A DNA stretch of 32,686 nucleotides, from the NCBI GenBank assembly GCA_016712105.1, contig JADJRU010000029.1:1-32686 (forward strand), read 5' to 3'. The notes beneath the pieces were generated by a model. That model was not told the DNA's origin, searched no databases, and saw nothing but the letters and a program-made list of their open reading frames with translations. Both the position numbers and the translations under genes were made by a program. The stretch is from Ahniella sp. Lineage in GTDB: Bacteria > Pseudomonadota > Gammaproteobacteria > Xanthomonadales > Ahniellaceae. This document shows, piece after piece, positions 1 through 8,957 of the stretch; the first letter of the stretch is position 1, and the number at the start of each line of letters is the position of its first letter.

Positions 1-813
1 CAGATCGTCGAAATGGTCAAGCTGATGCTGATCGCGTATCTGGCCAGTTACATGGTGCGCCTGCGTCCGCAGTTGCGCAGTACCTTCGCCGGCATCCTGA
101 AGCCACTCGGCATTGCGCTGTTCGTCATGGTCGCGTTGTTGGCGCAACCGGACTTCGGCAGCGCCTCGTTGATCCTTGCGATCACCCTGGGCCTGATCTG
201 GCTGGGCGGCGCCAAGCCGCAATACCTGATCGGCATGGGCGCGGCACTGCTGCCGATCATGATCTGGGCCGCAACATCGGCGGAATACCGGATGAAGCGA
301 CTGACTAGTTTCCTGAATCCATGGAAGGACCCGTTCGACGACGGCTTCCAGTTGACGCAGGCCTTGATCGCGGTGGGACGAGGCGAGTGGTTTGGCGTGG
401 GTCTTGGCGCCAGCATTCAAAAGCTCTTTTACCTGCCCGAGGCCCACACCGATTTCATTTTCGCCGTGATTGCCGAAGAACTCGGCTTGGCGGGCGTGGC
501 CCTCGTGCTGGCGCTGTTCACATGGCTCGGCACACGTTTGTTCGTGCTGGGCATGCGCGGTTTGCGCGTCGGTCAGGACTTTGCTGCCTATTGCCTGTTC
601 GGAATTGCCATCTGGCTGTCGGTGCAGGCCATGGTGTCGATCGGCGTGAACCTGGGTGTGTTGCCGACCAAGGGACTGACCTTGCCCTTGATCAGTTCCG
701 GCGGCTCCAGCTTGCTGATGACCATCGCTGCGGTGGGCCTGGCGATTCGCGCCGGCTTCGAGATCACCCGCGCCGAGCGCCTGGCCGAAATCAGCCCCGG
801 AGGCCGTCCATGA
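1..813 (+). CDS. ftsW: FtsW, lipid II polymerase/flippase-family division protein (3' part)
   Basis: SEDS-family membrane protein of the divisome that polymerises septal peptidoglycan together with a class B PBP. The 5' end lies outside the window: the reading frame is open from base 1 (Q-I-V-E-M-V-K), so the methionine at 13 is internal. About 270 residues remain. They show several hydrophobic segments, the family's LAQPDFGSA motif near the start, and the C-terminal LPTKGLTLPLISSGGSS signature typical of FtsW/RodA. The stop overlaps the murG start as ATGA (810-813), so the two are probably translationally coupled. FtsW rather than RodA is inferred from the following murG-murC-ddl-ftsQAZ genes. 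The missing N-terminus should hold the first membrane segments. Confidence 0.93.
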   Translation, partial: QIVEMVKLMLIAYLASYMVRLRPQLRSTFAGILKPLGIALFVMVALLAQPDFGSASLILAITLGLIWLGGAKPQYLIGMGAALLPIMIWAATSAEYRMKRLTSFLNPWKDPFDDGFQLTQALIAVGRGEWFGVGLGASIQKLFYLPEAHTDFIFAVIAEELGLAGVALVLALFTWLGTRLFVLGMRGLRVGQDFAAYCLFGIAIWLSVQAMVSIGVNLGVLPTKGLTLPLISSGGSSLLMTIAAVGLAIRAGFEITRAERLAEISPGGRP

Positions 814-1874
814 ACGGCCCGATCGTGATCATGGCGGGCGGCACCGGCGGGCACATCTTCCCGGGTATTGCCGTGGCCCGCGCGCTGATCGCACGGGGCG
901 CGTCGGTGTGCTGGTTGGGTTCGGTGGGTGGGCTCGAGACCCGGCTCGTACCGGAGGCCGGCATCGACATCGATACGCTGGATATTGGTGGCGTTCGGGG
1001 CAAGAACTGGGCAACTCGCCTTGCCGCGCCCTGGCGGTTGCTGCGTGCGGTCTGGTCTGCTCGACGGATCCTCAAGGCGCGTCGCGCCCGTGCAGTGGTC
1101 TCGTTCGGTGGCTTTGCGGCCGGACCGGGCGGCCTCGCTGCGAAGAGCCTGGGCTTGCCGGTGTTCGTGCACGAACAGAATTCCATTGCCGGGCTGACGA
1201 ACCGAGTGCTCGCCCGGATGGCGCGATCCGTGTTCACCGGTTTTTCGCAAGCCCGTGGTCTCACCGGCACGATGTGGCTGGGTAATCCCGTGCGCGCCGA
1301 AATCGCTGGTTTGGCGGCGCCGGAAACCCGCGCGACGCATGATCAACTGCATGTGCTGGTGCTGGGTGGCAGTCAGGGTGCACGCGCCTTGAATCGGCAC
1401 GTTCCCGCAGCACTTGCCGTCCTGGCGCGCACCGATTTGGCGGTTCGCCATCAGTGTGGCGCCAAAATGCTGGATGACGCCCGTGCGGCCTATGCCGAAG
1501 CGGGCGTGGCGGCGAGTGTCGAACCCTTCATCGGTGACATGGCTCAAGCCTACGCGTGGGCAGATCTTGTGATCTGCCGAGCCGGTGCGCTCACCTTGGC
1601 TGAACTGTGTGCGGCCGGCGTGGGTGCGGTGTTGGTGCCTTATCCGCATGCGGTCGACGACCACCAGACCCGCAATGCCGAGGCGATGATCGCCGCAGGC
1701 GCGGCGGTACTGATCCCGGAATCGCGTCTCGATGCGACCACCCTCGCCGCGACACTCGAACCCCTGCTCGCCGATCCGGCGCGCCGACTCGCGATGGCGT
1801 GTGCCGCACGCACCCTCGCCAAACCCGATGCTGATGCCGATGTGGCCTCGCAGATTCTGAAGGAGGCCGCATGA
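810..1874 (+). CDS. murG: MurG, UDP-GlcNAc:lipid I GlcNAc transferase
   Basis: Peripheral inner-membrane glycosyltransferase (GT28) that adds GlcNAc to lipid I to make lipid II, the substrate flipped and polymerised by the divisome. The protein has 354 residues, normal for the family. The N-terminal GGTGGHIFPG loop is at residues 9-18, HEQNSIAGLTN lies around residue 120, the GGSQGA nucleotide-binding loop around 188, and the C-terminal PYPHAVDDHQ acceptor/donor segment follows. The start at 810 is chosen because it overlaps the ftsW stop as ATGA and begins directly before the conserved glycine loop; the frame is open further upstream but there it only mirrors ftsW. The stop overlaps the murC start, also as ATGA. 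Confidence 0.96.
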   Translation: MNGPIVIMAGGTGGHIFPGIAVARALIARGASVCWLGSVGGLETRLVPEAGIDIDTLDIGGVRGKNWATRLAAPWRLLRAVWSARRILKARRARAVVSFGGFAAGPGGLAAKSLGLPVFVHEQNSIAGLTNRVLARMARSVFTGFSQARGLTGTMWLGNPVRAEIAGLAAPETRATHDQLHVLVLGGSQGARALNRHVPAALAVLARTDLAVRHQCGAKMLDDARAAYAEAGVAASVEPFIGDMAQAYAWADLVICRAGALTLAELCAAGVGAVLVPYPHAVDDHQTRNAEAMIAAGAAVLIPESRLDATTLAATLEPLLADPARRLAMACAARTLAKPDADADVASQILKEAA

Positions 1875-3309
1875 CCCTGCGCCGTTTCGCCGAACACGCC
1901 GACATCATGCGCACCTACAAGCGTGTCCACTTCATTGGTGTGGGCGGCACGGGCATGTGCGGGATCGCCGAAGTCCTGCAGACGCTCGGTTATGTCGTGT
2001 CCGGATCCGATCTCGGCGACACGGCCACCACGCGGCGCCTCGCCGAACTGGGCGTCCGGGTGCACCGTGGCCATCACGAGGATCACCTGGACGACGCCGA
2101 TGTGGTCGTCACGTCGAGCGCGATCAAATCCGACAACCCTGAATTGATGGCCGCACGGATGCGCCGGGTGCCGGTGGTGCCGCGCGCCGAAATGCTGGGC
2201 GAGTTGATGCGCTTGCGGAATGGCATTGCCATTGCAGGTACCCACGGCAAGACCACCACCACCAGTCTCGTTGCCAGTGTGCTGGCCGAAGGCGGGCTGG
2301 ATCCGACGTTTGTCATCGGCGGATTGCTGAACAGCGCCGGCAGCAATGCGAAGCTCGGCCAGGGCAGTTACCTGGTGGCCGAGGCGGATGAATCGGACGG
2401 CTCGTTCTTGCTGTTGAACCCGATGCTGGCTGTCATCACGAACATCGATGCCGACCATCTCGAAAACTACGGCGGTGACTTCGATCGGCTGCGCCAGGCG
2501 TTCAGTGATTTCCTGCATCGCCTGCCGTTCTATGGTCTGGCGGTGTTGTGTATCGACGATCCGGAAACCCGCGCGCTCGCGCTGGCCACACCGCGCAACG
2601 TCATGACCTGCGGCAATCCGGCGACGCCGACGTGCGTGCGGCCAACATCAAACAAAGCGGCGCCGAGATGGAGTTCGATCTGTGGCTGCCCAAGGCCGAT
2701 GAACCCTTGCATGTTCGATTGAACCTGCCCGGTCGGCACAATGTCCAGAACGCACTCGCCGCCGCCGCGATCGGCTGGCAGTTGGGTGTGAAGCCGGCCG
2801 ACATGGCGCGTGCGCTCGCCAATTTCGGTGGGGTCGGTCGCCGGTTCCATCGGCATGGTGATGTCGCCTGTGCAGCCGGAACCGTGTTGTGGGTCGACGA
2901 CTATGGTCACCATCCACGCGAACTCGCGGCGATCATCAGCGCCGCCCGGGGCGGATGGCCTGATCGTCGTCTGGTCATGGTGTTCCAGCCACACAGATAC
3001 ACGCGTACACGCGACCTGCTCGACGACTTCGCCGATGTCCTGTCGACTGTCGATGTGCTGGTGCTGACCGAAATTTATGCTGCCGGTGAATCGCCGATCG
3101 CGGGTGCCGACGGCCGGTCGCTGGCTCGTGCTGTGCGTGCGCGCGGTCGGGTCGATCCCGTACTCGTCAAGTCGGTCAAGGACTTGCCGGACGCGCTGAA
3201 TCCCCTTTTGAAAGACGGTGACCTGGCCTTGCTGGCAGGGGCCGGAGATATCGGTGCCTTTGCGGCGCGTATTGGTGGCGCCGGCACGTTGATGGGAGCA
3301 ATCACATGA
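1871..3309 (+). CDS. murC: MurC, UDP-MurNAc:L-alanine ligase (one frameshift)
   Basis: Cytoplasmic Mur ligase that adds the first L-alanine to UDP-MurNAc using ATP. The first frame starts at the ATGA overlap (1871) and shows the N-terminal HFIGVGGTGMCGIAEVL Rossmann motif, the ATP loop GTHGKTTTTS near residue 122, and TNIDADHLENYGGDF. Near 2618-2620 the frame changes: the C-terminal part (GDADVRAANIKQSG, then PGRHNVQNALAAAA and the late DDYGHHPRE motif) continues in the next frame to 3309. Only two bases separate the last good codon of the first frame (AAT 2615-2617) from the GGC at 2620, so a single lost base, perhaps from a run of C, explains the break. An alternative methionine at 1907 directly precedes the GXGG motif. 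The gene is essential, so a sequence error is more likely than a true pseudogene. Confidence 0.9.
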
Positions 3310-4241
3310 GTATCCAGGACGCCAGCAGGTTTGGCCGTGTGGCAGTGGTGCTGGGCGGAGACTCCGCCGAACGCGAGGTGTCACTCAAGAGTGGTGCCGG
3401 TGTGTTGGCGGCACTGAAATCCCGTGGTGTGGACGCACACGGCATCGACGGGATTCCGGCGTTGCTGGACGCGCTCCGTGCCGGCCACTTTGCGCGTGTG
3501 TTCAATATCCTGCATGGCCGCGGCGGCGAAGATGGTGTGTTGCAGGGCGCACTCGATGCACTCGGTGTGCCGTACACCGGTTCGGGTGTGCTGGGTTCGG
3601 CGCTGACGATGGACAAGATCCGCACCAAACAGGTCTGGCAGACGCTTGGTTTGCCTACGGCTGCCTATGTGATCCTGCGTGCGCGCGACGCGGTTGACAT
3701 CGAATCGATGGTGGCGCGTCTTGGCTTGCCGCTGATCGTCAAGCCGTCGCGTGAGGGCTCGACGGTCGGCATCCAGCGCGCGTTCACGCGCGAGGAACTG
3801 GCGGCGGCGATCACTCATGCACGCGAGCACGATGCCGAAGTGCTGGTCGAGCGATACATCACCGGTGACGAGTACACGGTGTCGATGCTGGCCGGGCAGG
3901 CGCTGCCGGTCATCCGCATCGTGCCGGCGAGTGGCTTCTATGACTACGAAGCCAAGTACTTGCGCAACGACACGCAATACATCTGCCCGGGCATCGAGGG
4001 TGAGCCGGCACGCGAAATGCAGGCGCAGGCGATGGCTGCATTCGAAGCGGTGGGCGCCTCCGGCTGGGGGCGCGTCGACGTGATGCGCGACCGCGATGGC
4101 CACAACTATCTCATCGAGGTGAACACCACACCGGGCATGACCGAAAAGAGTCTGGTGCCGAAAGCCGCGCGCGAGGCAGGAATCGATTATCCCGAGCTGT
4201 GCTGGCGAATCCTCGAAACCTCGTTCAAGGAAACCGCTTGA
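3306..4241 (+). CDS. ddlB: D-alanine--D-alanine ligase (DdlB type)
   Basis: ATP-grasp enzyme joining two D-alanines for the peptidoglycan stem peptide. It has 311 residues, usual for DdlB. Visible motifs are GGDSAEREVSLKSG at the N-terminus, HGRGGEDG followed by YTGSGVLGSALTMDK, the ATP-grasp lysine segment PLIVKPSREGSTVGI, and the metal-binding end EVNTTPGMTEKSLVPKAA. The start overlaps the murC stop (ATGA 3306-3309) and the stop shares a base with the ftsQ start (TGATG at 4239-4243). The position between murC and ftsQ is the classic one for ddlB. Confidence 0.96.
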   Translation: MSIQDASRFGRVAVVLGGDSAEREVSLKSGAGVLAALKSRGVDAHGIDGIPALLDALRAGHFARVFNILHGRGGEDGVLQGALDALGVPYTGSGVLGSALTMDKIRTKQVWQTLGLPTAAYVILRARDAVDIESMVARLGLPLIVKPSREGSTVGIQRAFTREELAAAITHAREHDAEVLVERYITGDEYTVSMLAGQALPVIRIVPASGFYDYEAKYLRNDTQYICPGIEGEPAREMQAQAMAAFEAVGASGWGRVDVMRDRDGHNYLIEVNTTPGMTEKSLVPKAAREAGIDYPELCWRILETSFKETA

Positions 4242-5050
4242 TGAGTCTTCGACTGCCACTCGCCTGGATTGGCTGGATGCTGCTCGGCGCCGTTTTGGCG
4301 CTGCCGCTGCTGGCTTGGCAGGGTGATTGGTTCGATGCCGCGAAGTGGCCGATCCGGAACCTGCGCGTGGAAAGCGAAGCGCATTCCGTGCCGGTGTCGG
4401 AGATCACGGCGCGTGTCGCCGCCCATGTCGAGGGTGGGTTTTTTGCCGTCGACCTGGCTGAGGTGCGAGCTGCGGTGATGGCCAATCCATGGATCGAGCG
4501 TGTTGAAGTGCGTCGCCAGTTTCCGGATCGCCTCGTACTGCGTGTCGACGAACGTCGGCCCGTGGCCAGCTTCGGGGCGGATCGGTTGCTCAGCAGTCGC
4601 GGCGACTTGTTCGACGTGTCGCCCGGCCATTGGCCGGAAGGTTTGCCGCGTCTGGACGGCCCGGAGGAAGAGCGGGCGCGGCTTTACAATTTCTGGCAGG
4701 AAGCCAATCAGAAGTTCGCCCGCGTGGAGCTGCCGGTCGTAGCTGCGCGCATGAGTGCGCGCGGTGCATTCGTGCTCGAACTGGCAACCGGTTGCGAACT
4801 GTTGTTCGCGCGACAGGCCGGCGCCGAAACACTCGACCGATTCCTGGTGTCGCTGGCGGCCTTCACGGTTGCCGAGCGTGAACGCCTGGCGCGGGTCGAC
4901 CTGCGTTATGCCAATGGTTATGTCGTGGTCTGGAAACCGGCCGAAGTTGCCCCGCCTGCCCCCTCGCCGGATCAGGGCCCACCCGCCGACGCGCCGCCTG
5001 CACCCTTGGTGCCGGAACAGGCGCCGGCCGCAATAGAGGAGCCGGCATGA
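4241..5050 (+). CDS. ftsQ: FtsQ, divisome scaffold protein
   Basis: Bitopic inner-membrane protein that links early and late division proteins through FtsB/FtsL. It has 269 residues from the ATG at 4241. A short cytoplasmic start is followed by one membrane segment (about residues 6-25), then a POTRA domain beginning IRNLRVES with the ANPWIERVEVRRQFPDRLVLRVDERRP motif, and the FtsQ C-terminal beta domain ending near DLRYANGYVVVW. The last 35 residues are an unusual proline/alanine-rich periplasmic tail. The start was chosen over the in-frame start at 4199 because TGATG couples it to ddlB and the membrane segment follows at the right distance. Confidence 0.93.
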   Translation: MSLRLPLAWIGWMLLGAVLALPLLAWQGDWFDAAKWPIRNLRVESEAHSVPVSEITARVAAHVEGGFFAVDLAEVRAAVMANPWIERVEVRRQFPDRLVLRVDERRPVASFGADRLLSSRGDLFDVSPGHWPEGLPRLDGPEEERARLYNFWQEANQKFARVELPVVAARMSARGAFVLELATGCELLFARQAGAETLDRFLVSLAAFTVAERERLARVDLRYANGYVVVWKPAEVAPPAPSPDQGPPADAPPAPLVPEQAPAAIEEPA

Positions 5051-6300
5051 ATCAGCCTGTCAAAAGAGCGGATAAAACCCTGCTGGTCGGACTCGACATC
5101 GGCACCGCCAAGGTTTCGGCCATCGTCGGCGAATGCCTGCCTGGCCAGGAAGTCGAAATCATCGGCATTGGCTCGCACAGTTCGAAGGGACTGAAGCGCG
5201 GGGTGGTCGTCGACATCGAAAGCACCGTGCAGTCGATCCAGCGTGCGATCGAGGAAGCCGAGGTGATGGCCGGATGCGAGATCCGCTCCGTGTTCGCATC
5301 GATCTCGGGCAGCCATATCCGCAGCCTGAACTCACAAGGTGTCGTCGCCATCCGCGATACCCGCGACCGCGAGGTCGATGAAGGCGACATAGAGCGTGTT
5401 CTCGACGCGGCACGCGCCGTGGCGCTGCCGGCCGACCAGCGGATCCTCACCGTGCTCGCACAGGAATACGTGCTCGACGAGCAGGAAGACATCCGGCATC
5501 CGGTCGGCATGATCGGTACGCGCCTCGAAGCGCGGGTGCATGTCATTACCGGTGCCCAGTCGGCTGCACAGAACATTTCCAAATGTGTGACCCGTTGCGC
5601 CCTGCACGTCGACGATCTGATTCCGGCGCAATTGGCATCGTCCGAGGCCGTGCTGACCCAGGACGAGCGCGACCTCGGTGTCTGCATGATCGACATCGGT
5701 GCCGGCACCACCGACATCGCCGTGTTCACCCAGGGGTCGATGCGCCACACCGCGTCGCTGGGGATTGCCGGTGATCAGGTGACCAACGACATCGCCTTTG
5801 CGTTCCGGACGCCGACACCGTACGCGGAAGAGATCAAGGTGAAGTACGCCTGCGCCCTGGCGCAATTGGCGCGGCCGGAAGAGACCATCGAAGTCACCAG
5901 TGTGGGCGACCGGCCGTCACGTCGTCTGGCCCGCCAGATGCTCGCCGACGTCGTCCAGAAGCGCTACGAGGAAATCTTCGAGATGGTCCAGGCGGAACTG
6001 CGCCGGTCCGGGCACGAGGAAATGATCGCCGCCGGTGTCGTGCTGACCGGCGGTGGGGCGCGAATGGAAGGCGTCGTCGAACTGGCCGAAGAGATGTTCC
6101 ACATGCCGGTCCGGATCGGCGTGCCGCACGGCGTGAAGGGCCTGTCTGACGTCGTCAGCAACCCGATCCATGCGACCGGTGTCGGCCTGTTGAAGGTGGG
6201 CGCCAAGCGCTTGACGGCCCGGAACCAGGGTCATCCGGCTACCGAAGCCGTGGGCAGCCTGTGGGCACGCATGAAGAAGTTCTTCGCGGGAGAGTTTTGA
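5047..6300 (+). CDS. ftsA: FtsA, actin-like membrane anchor of FtsZ
   Basis: Actin-fold ATPase that tethers FtsZ filaments to the membrane. It has 417 residues. Features are the phosphate-1 loop LLVGLDIGTAKVSAIVGE at the N-terminus, the FtsA-specific 1C region (VVDIESTVQSIQRAIEEAE, SISGSHIRSLNSQGVV), phosphate-2 CMIDIGAGTTDIAVF, the adenosine motif VVLTGGGARMEG, and a basic amphipathic C-terminal tail (ARMKKFFAGEF) matching the membrane-targeting helix. The start overlaps the ftsQ stop as ATGA. It is separated from ftsZ by a 174-base hairpin-rich gap. Confidence 0.97.
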   Translation: MNQPVKRADKTLLVGLDIGTAKVSAIVGECLPGQEVEIIGIGSHSSKGLKRGVVVDIESTVQSIQRAIEEAEVMAGCEIRSVFASISGSHIRSLNSQGVVAIRDTRDREVDEGDIERVLDAARAVALPADQRILTVLAQEYVLDEQEDIRHPVGMIGTRLEARVHVITGAQSAAQNISKCVTRCALHVDDLIPAQLASSEAVLTQDERDLGVCMIDIGAGTTDIAVFTQGSMRHTASLGIAGDQVTNDIAFAFRTPTPYAEEIKVKYACALAQLARPEETIEVTSVGDRPSRRLARQMLADVVQKRYEEIFEMVQAELRRSGHEEMIAAGVVLTGGGARMEGVVELAEEMFHMPVRIGVPHGVKGLSDVVSNPIHATGVGLLKVGAKRLTARNQGHPATEAVGSLWARMKKFFAGEF

Positions 6301-6336
6301 TGGACCGGAGCGGCGATCGCCGATTCCGTTCGGATG

Positions 6337-6403
6337 CCGCCGGGGCGAACCCCGGTGGATCCATGGCCCGGAACGGGCCGAAGTTGAGCCGGCGAACGGC
6401 CGG
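6337..6403 (+). repeat. Three consecutive GC-rich hairpins in the ftsA-ftsZ gap
   Basis: Three inverted repeats sit side by side in the non-coding ftsA-ftsZ gap. The first pairs 6337-6345 with 6350-6358 (nine pairs including one G-T) around a CGAA loop. The second pairs GGCCCG (6365-6370) with CGGGCC (6374-6379) around GAA. The third pairs GCCG (6388-6391) with CGGC (6397-6400) around GCGAA, with CCGG (6389-6392 and 6400-6403) as an alternative. No T-run follows, so they are not typical terminators. All loops contain GAA. A perfect 12-base palindrome, CGGCGATCGCCG, lies just upstream at 6311-6322. An mRNA processing or stability element setting the FtsA:FtsZ ratio is one possible role; this is inference. 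Confidence 0.6.
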
Positions 6404-6474
6404 ACACAGAAGTGGGCGTCGATCCACCAACCATACCAAGCAGCAGCGATTCACTTTAGAAGGAGCAAGGGGCA

Positions 6475-7707
6475 ATGTTTGAATTCATCGAAGCACCCGC
6501 ACCAAATGCGGTTATCAAAGTTATCGGCATCGGCGGTGGTGGCGGCAATGCCGTCGCACACATGGTCAACGCCGGCGTTGAAGGCGTCGACTTCATCTGC
6601 GCGAACACCGACGCCCAGGCCTTGCGTCACTGTCCGGCCAAAACCACCCTGCAACTGGGCGGCAATGTCACGAAGGGACTTGGTGCTGGCGCCAACCCGG
6701 AAGTAGGCAAACAGGCTGCCATGGAAGACCGCGAGCGCATCCGCGAATTGCTGACCGGCGCCGATATGGTGTTCATCACCTGCGGCATGGGTGGTGGCAC
6801 GGGCACCGGAGCCGCACCGGTCGTGGCCCAATTGGCGAAGGAGATGGGCATCCTGACCGTCGCCGTGGTCACCAAACCCTTCCCGTTCGAAGGTCGTCGC
6901 CGTTTGCAGATGGCGCTCCAGGGCATCGATGCGCTGAGCCAGCATGTCGACAGTCTGATCACCATCCCGAACGAGAAACTGCTGTCCGTGCTGGGTCGCG
7001 AGATTTCGCTGCTGAACGCGTTCCGTTCGGCGAACGACGTGTTGCTCGGTGCCGTCCAGGGTATTGCCGACCTGATCACCCGCCCGGGCCTGATCAATGT
7101 CGACTTCGCCGACGTGCGCACGGTCATGAGCGAAATGGGCATGGCGATGATGGGTACCGGCACCGCCCGCGGTGATGACCGCGCGATGGCCGCCGCCGAA
7201 GCCGCGATCAACAACCCCCTGCTCGACGACATCAATCTCGCCGGCGCTTGCGGCATCCTGGTCAATGTCACGGCCGGCATGAACTTGAGCATGCGCGAGT
7301 TCGACGAAGTCGGACGCACCATCTCGGAATTCGCCAGCGAAGACGCCACGGTTGTCATTGGTACGGTGCTCGATCCGGATCTCGAAGACGACATCCGCGT
7401 GACGGTTGTGGCCACCGGCCTGAATCGTCAGGCACAGGCCGCGCGTCCGGTGATCCGGGAGCCGCAGCCGATGCAGCGTCCGGTCAAGTTGGTGCGGAAC
7501 GGCACCACCGGCGAGGTCGAGGCTCCTGCGGCCATGGCATCCACACCGGCGCCGCAGATTCGCGCCAATTTCACCCCGCGTTCATCGATGGGTGGCGCTG
7601 CCGCGGCTGCTGCACCGTCGGCGGATCCGGTGATGCCGGCACCGGCGGCCCGTTCCAACGAGGACTATCTGGATATTCCGGCGTTCCTTCGTCGGCAGGC
7701 CGACTGA
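6475..7707 (+). CDS. ftsZ: FtsZ, tubulin-like division GTPase
   Basis: GTP-dependent polymer that forms the Z-ring. It has 410 residues. The N-terminal GIGGGGGNAVAHM loop starts near residue 17, the tubulin signature GGGTGTGAAPVVAQL near 105, and the T7 loop (NVDFADVRTVMSEMG) follows. A variable linker rich in alanine and proline (about residues 320-390) leads to the conserved C-terminal peptide DYLDIPAFLRRQAD, which binds FtsA and ZipA. The start is fixed by the Shine-Dalgarno sequence AGGAG at 6461-6465, nine bases upstream. A promoter in the ftsA-ftsZ gap is plausible but no clear -35/-10 pair is visible. Confidence 0.98.
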   Translation: MFEFIEAPAPNAVIKVIGIGGGGGNAVAHMVNAGVEGVDFICANTDAQALRHCPAKTTLQLGGNVTKGLGAGANPEVGKQAAMEDRERIRELLTGADMVFITCGMGGGTGTGAAPVVAQLAKEMGILTVAVVTKPFPFEGRRRLQMALQGIDALSQHVDSLITIPNEKLLSVLGREISLLNAFRSANDVLLGAVQGIADLITRPGLINVDFADVRTVMSEMGMAMMGTGTARGDDRAMAAAEAAINNPLLDDINLAGACGILVNVTAGMNLSMREFDEVGRTISEFASEDATVVIGTVLDPDLEDDIRVTVVATGLNRQAQAARPVIREPQPMQRPVKLVRNGTTGEVEAPAAMASTPAPQIRANFTPRSSMGGAAAAAAPSADPVMPAPAARSNEDYLDIPAFLRRQAD

Positions 7708-7782
7708 CGCTTGTTCGGTCACCCTGGTTTATTGGGCTGCCGTCAGTCGGCCCGGTATCCTGTTCGGGTGGCGCAAAACCTT

Positions 7783-7819
7783 GACCGCGCTGGCCTGCCC
7801 CGGCCCGCGCGGTCTTTTT
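7783..7819 (+). terminator. Intrinsic terminator after ftsZ
   Basis: GACCGCGC (7783-7790) pairs perfectly with GCGCGGTC (7807-7814), with an inner GGCC/GGCC stem (7792-7795 with 7802-7805), and five T residues follow directly (7815-7819). The position, 76 bases after the ftsZ stop, fits the end of the division operon, implying that lpxC has its own promoter. Confidence 0.85.
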
Positions 7820-7831
7820 GTTGTAAAATAA

Positions 7832-7851
7832 CCACAAATCTGTGGCTTTTT
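7832..7851 (+). terminator. Second short hairpin with T-run upstream of lpxC
   Basis: CCACA (7832-7836) pairs with TGTGG (7841-7845) around AATC, and C plus five T follow (7846-7851). It could be a backup terminator or an attenuator-like element in the lpxC leader. The stem is only five pairs, so this is weak alone. Confidence 0.4.
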
Positions 7852-7937
7852 CGTGGCGGCCGGGTTTCAGGTCCGGGATATCCCCGGTACAGTGCCCGCC
7901 GGTTAGCTCGTCCTCTTTCCCGAGGCAAGTCGAAAAA

Positions 7938-8849
7938 ATGATCAAACAACGCACGCTCAAAAATGTCATCCGCGCCACAGGCGTCGGTATCCACACTGGC
8001 CAAAAGGTCTATCTGACCTTGCGCCCGGCCGCTCCGGACAGCGGGATCATTTTCCGGCGTGTCGATCTTGCAGAACCCGTTGAAATCCATGCCTCTGCCG
8101 AATCGGTGGGCGATACCAGCATGTCGACCACGCTGACGAACGGCCAGGTGCGCGTGTCGACTGTCGAACATCTGCTCTCCGCGATGGCCGGGCTTGGCAT
8201 CGACAATGCCTATGTCGACGTCAGCGCCTCGGAAGTGCCGATCATGGACGGCAGCGCCGGACCTTTTGTCTTCCTGCTGCAATCTGCCGGCATCGAAGAA
8301 CAGAACGTCGCGAAGCGCTTCATCCGCATCAAGAAATCCGTGATCGTCCGTGACGGCGACAAGTGGGCCCGTTTTGATCCGTTCGACGGGTTCAAGGTCG
8401 GCTTCACGATCGATTTCGACCACCCGATTTTCACGCGCAAGAGTTCGTCGGCCGAAATCGACTTCTCGACGACCAGTTTCGTCAAGGAAGTCAGTCGCGC
8501 CCGCACGTTCGGCTTCATGCGCGACCTCGAGATGCTGCGTGAGCGCAATCTTGTGCTCGGCGGCTCGATGGACAACGCCATCGTGCTCGACGACTACCGC
8601 GTCTTGAACGAAGACGGCCTGCGGTACGAGGACGAGTTCGTGAAGCACAAGATCCTGGACGCGATCGGTGACCTGTACCTGCTTGGTCACAGCCTCATTG
8701 GCGCGTTCTACGGCTTCAAGTCCGGGCACCAGCTGAACAACATGCTGCTGCGCGCGCTGATTGCCGACAGCAAGGCTTGGGAAGAGATCACGTTCATGGA
8801 TCCCGCGGAGGCGCCGATTTCGTACGCGCACCCGGCCCAGGCCATCTGA
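7938..8849 (+). CDS. lpxC: LpxC, UDP-3-O-acyl-GlcNAc deacetylase
   Basis: Zinc metalloenzyme for the first committed step of lipid A synthesis, acting in the cytoplasm on UDP-3-O-acyl-GlcNAc. It has 303 residues, the family norm. Motifs visible are the N-terminal QRTLKNVIRATGVGIHTG, the zinc-binding HLLSAMAGLGIDNAYVDV, the conserved EVPIMDGSAGPF, and the second metal/active-site block KHKILDAIGDLYLLG, followed by the SGHQLNNMLLRAL histidine. The ATG at 7938 is preceded only by a weak A-rich/AGGCAAG ribosome site, and the longer in-frame extension to 7842 has no family resemblance. It follows ftsZ, as in many gammaproteobacteria, but after a terminator. Confidence 0.96.
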   Translation: MIKQRTLKNVIRATGVGIHTGQKVYLTLRPAAPDSGIIFRRVDLAEPVEIHASAESVGDTSMSTTLTNGQVRVSTVEHLLSAMAGLGIDNAYVDVSASEVPIMDGSAGPFVFLLQSAGIEEQNVAKRFIRIKKSVIVRDGDKWARFDPFDGFKVGFTIDFDHPIFTRKSSSAEIDFSTTSFVKEVSRARTFGFMRDLEMLRERNLVLGGSMDNAIVLDDYRVLNEDGLRYEDEFVKHKILDAIGDLYLLGHSLIGAFYGFKSGHQLNNMLLRALIADSKAWEEITFMDPAEAPISYAHPAQAI

Positions 8850-8893
8850 ATCAACGGTTTTACACAGTAGTCAGAGCCCGCATCAGACGGGCA

Positions 8894-8938
8894 GGGCCGA
8901 GGTGTCGGCCCCGATGTAACAGGCAGCTGAAAGGCTGC
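8894..8938. terminator. Two hairpins between convergent lpxC and dciA-like genes
   Basis: GGGCCGA (8894-8900) pairs with TCGGCCC (8905-8911) around GGTG, and GCAGC (8923-8927) pairs with GCTGC (8934-8938). They lie in the 108-base gap where lpxC (+) and the DUF721 gene (-) converge, the usual place for a bidirectional transcription stop. There is no clear T-run on either strand, so termination is inferred from position. Confidence 0.4.
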
Positions 8939-8957
8939 AGTGATGTCCGCGAGGATG

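Noticed and set aside
6311..6322. GCGATCGC palindrome as a HIP1-type site
   Set aside because: HIP1 is characteristic of cyanobacteria; a single octamer in GC-rich DNA is expected by chance.
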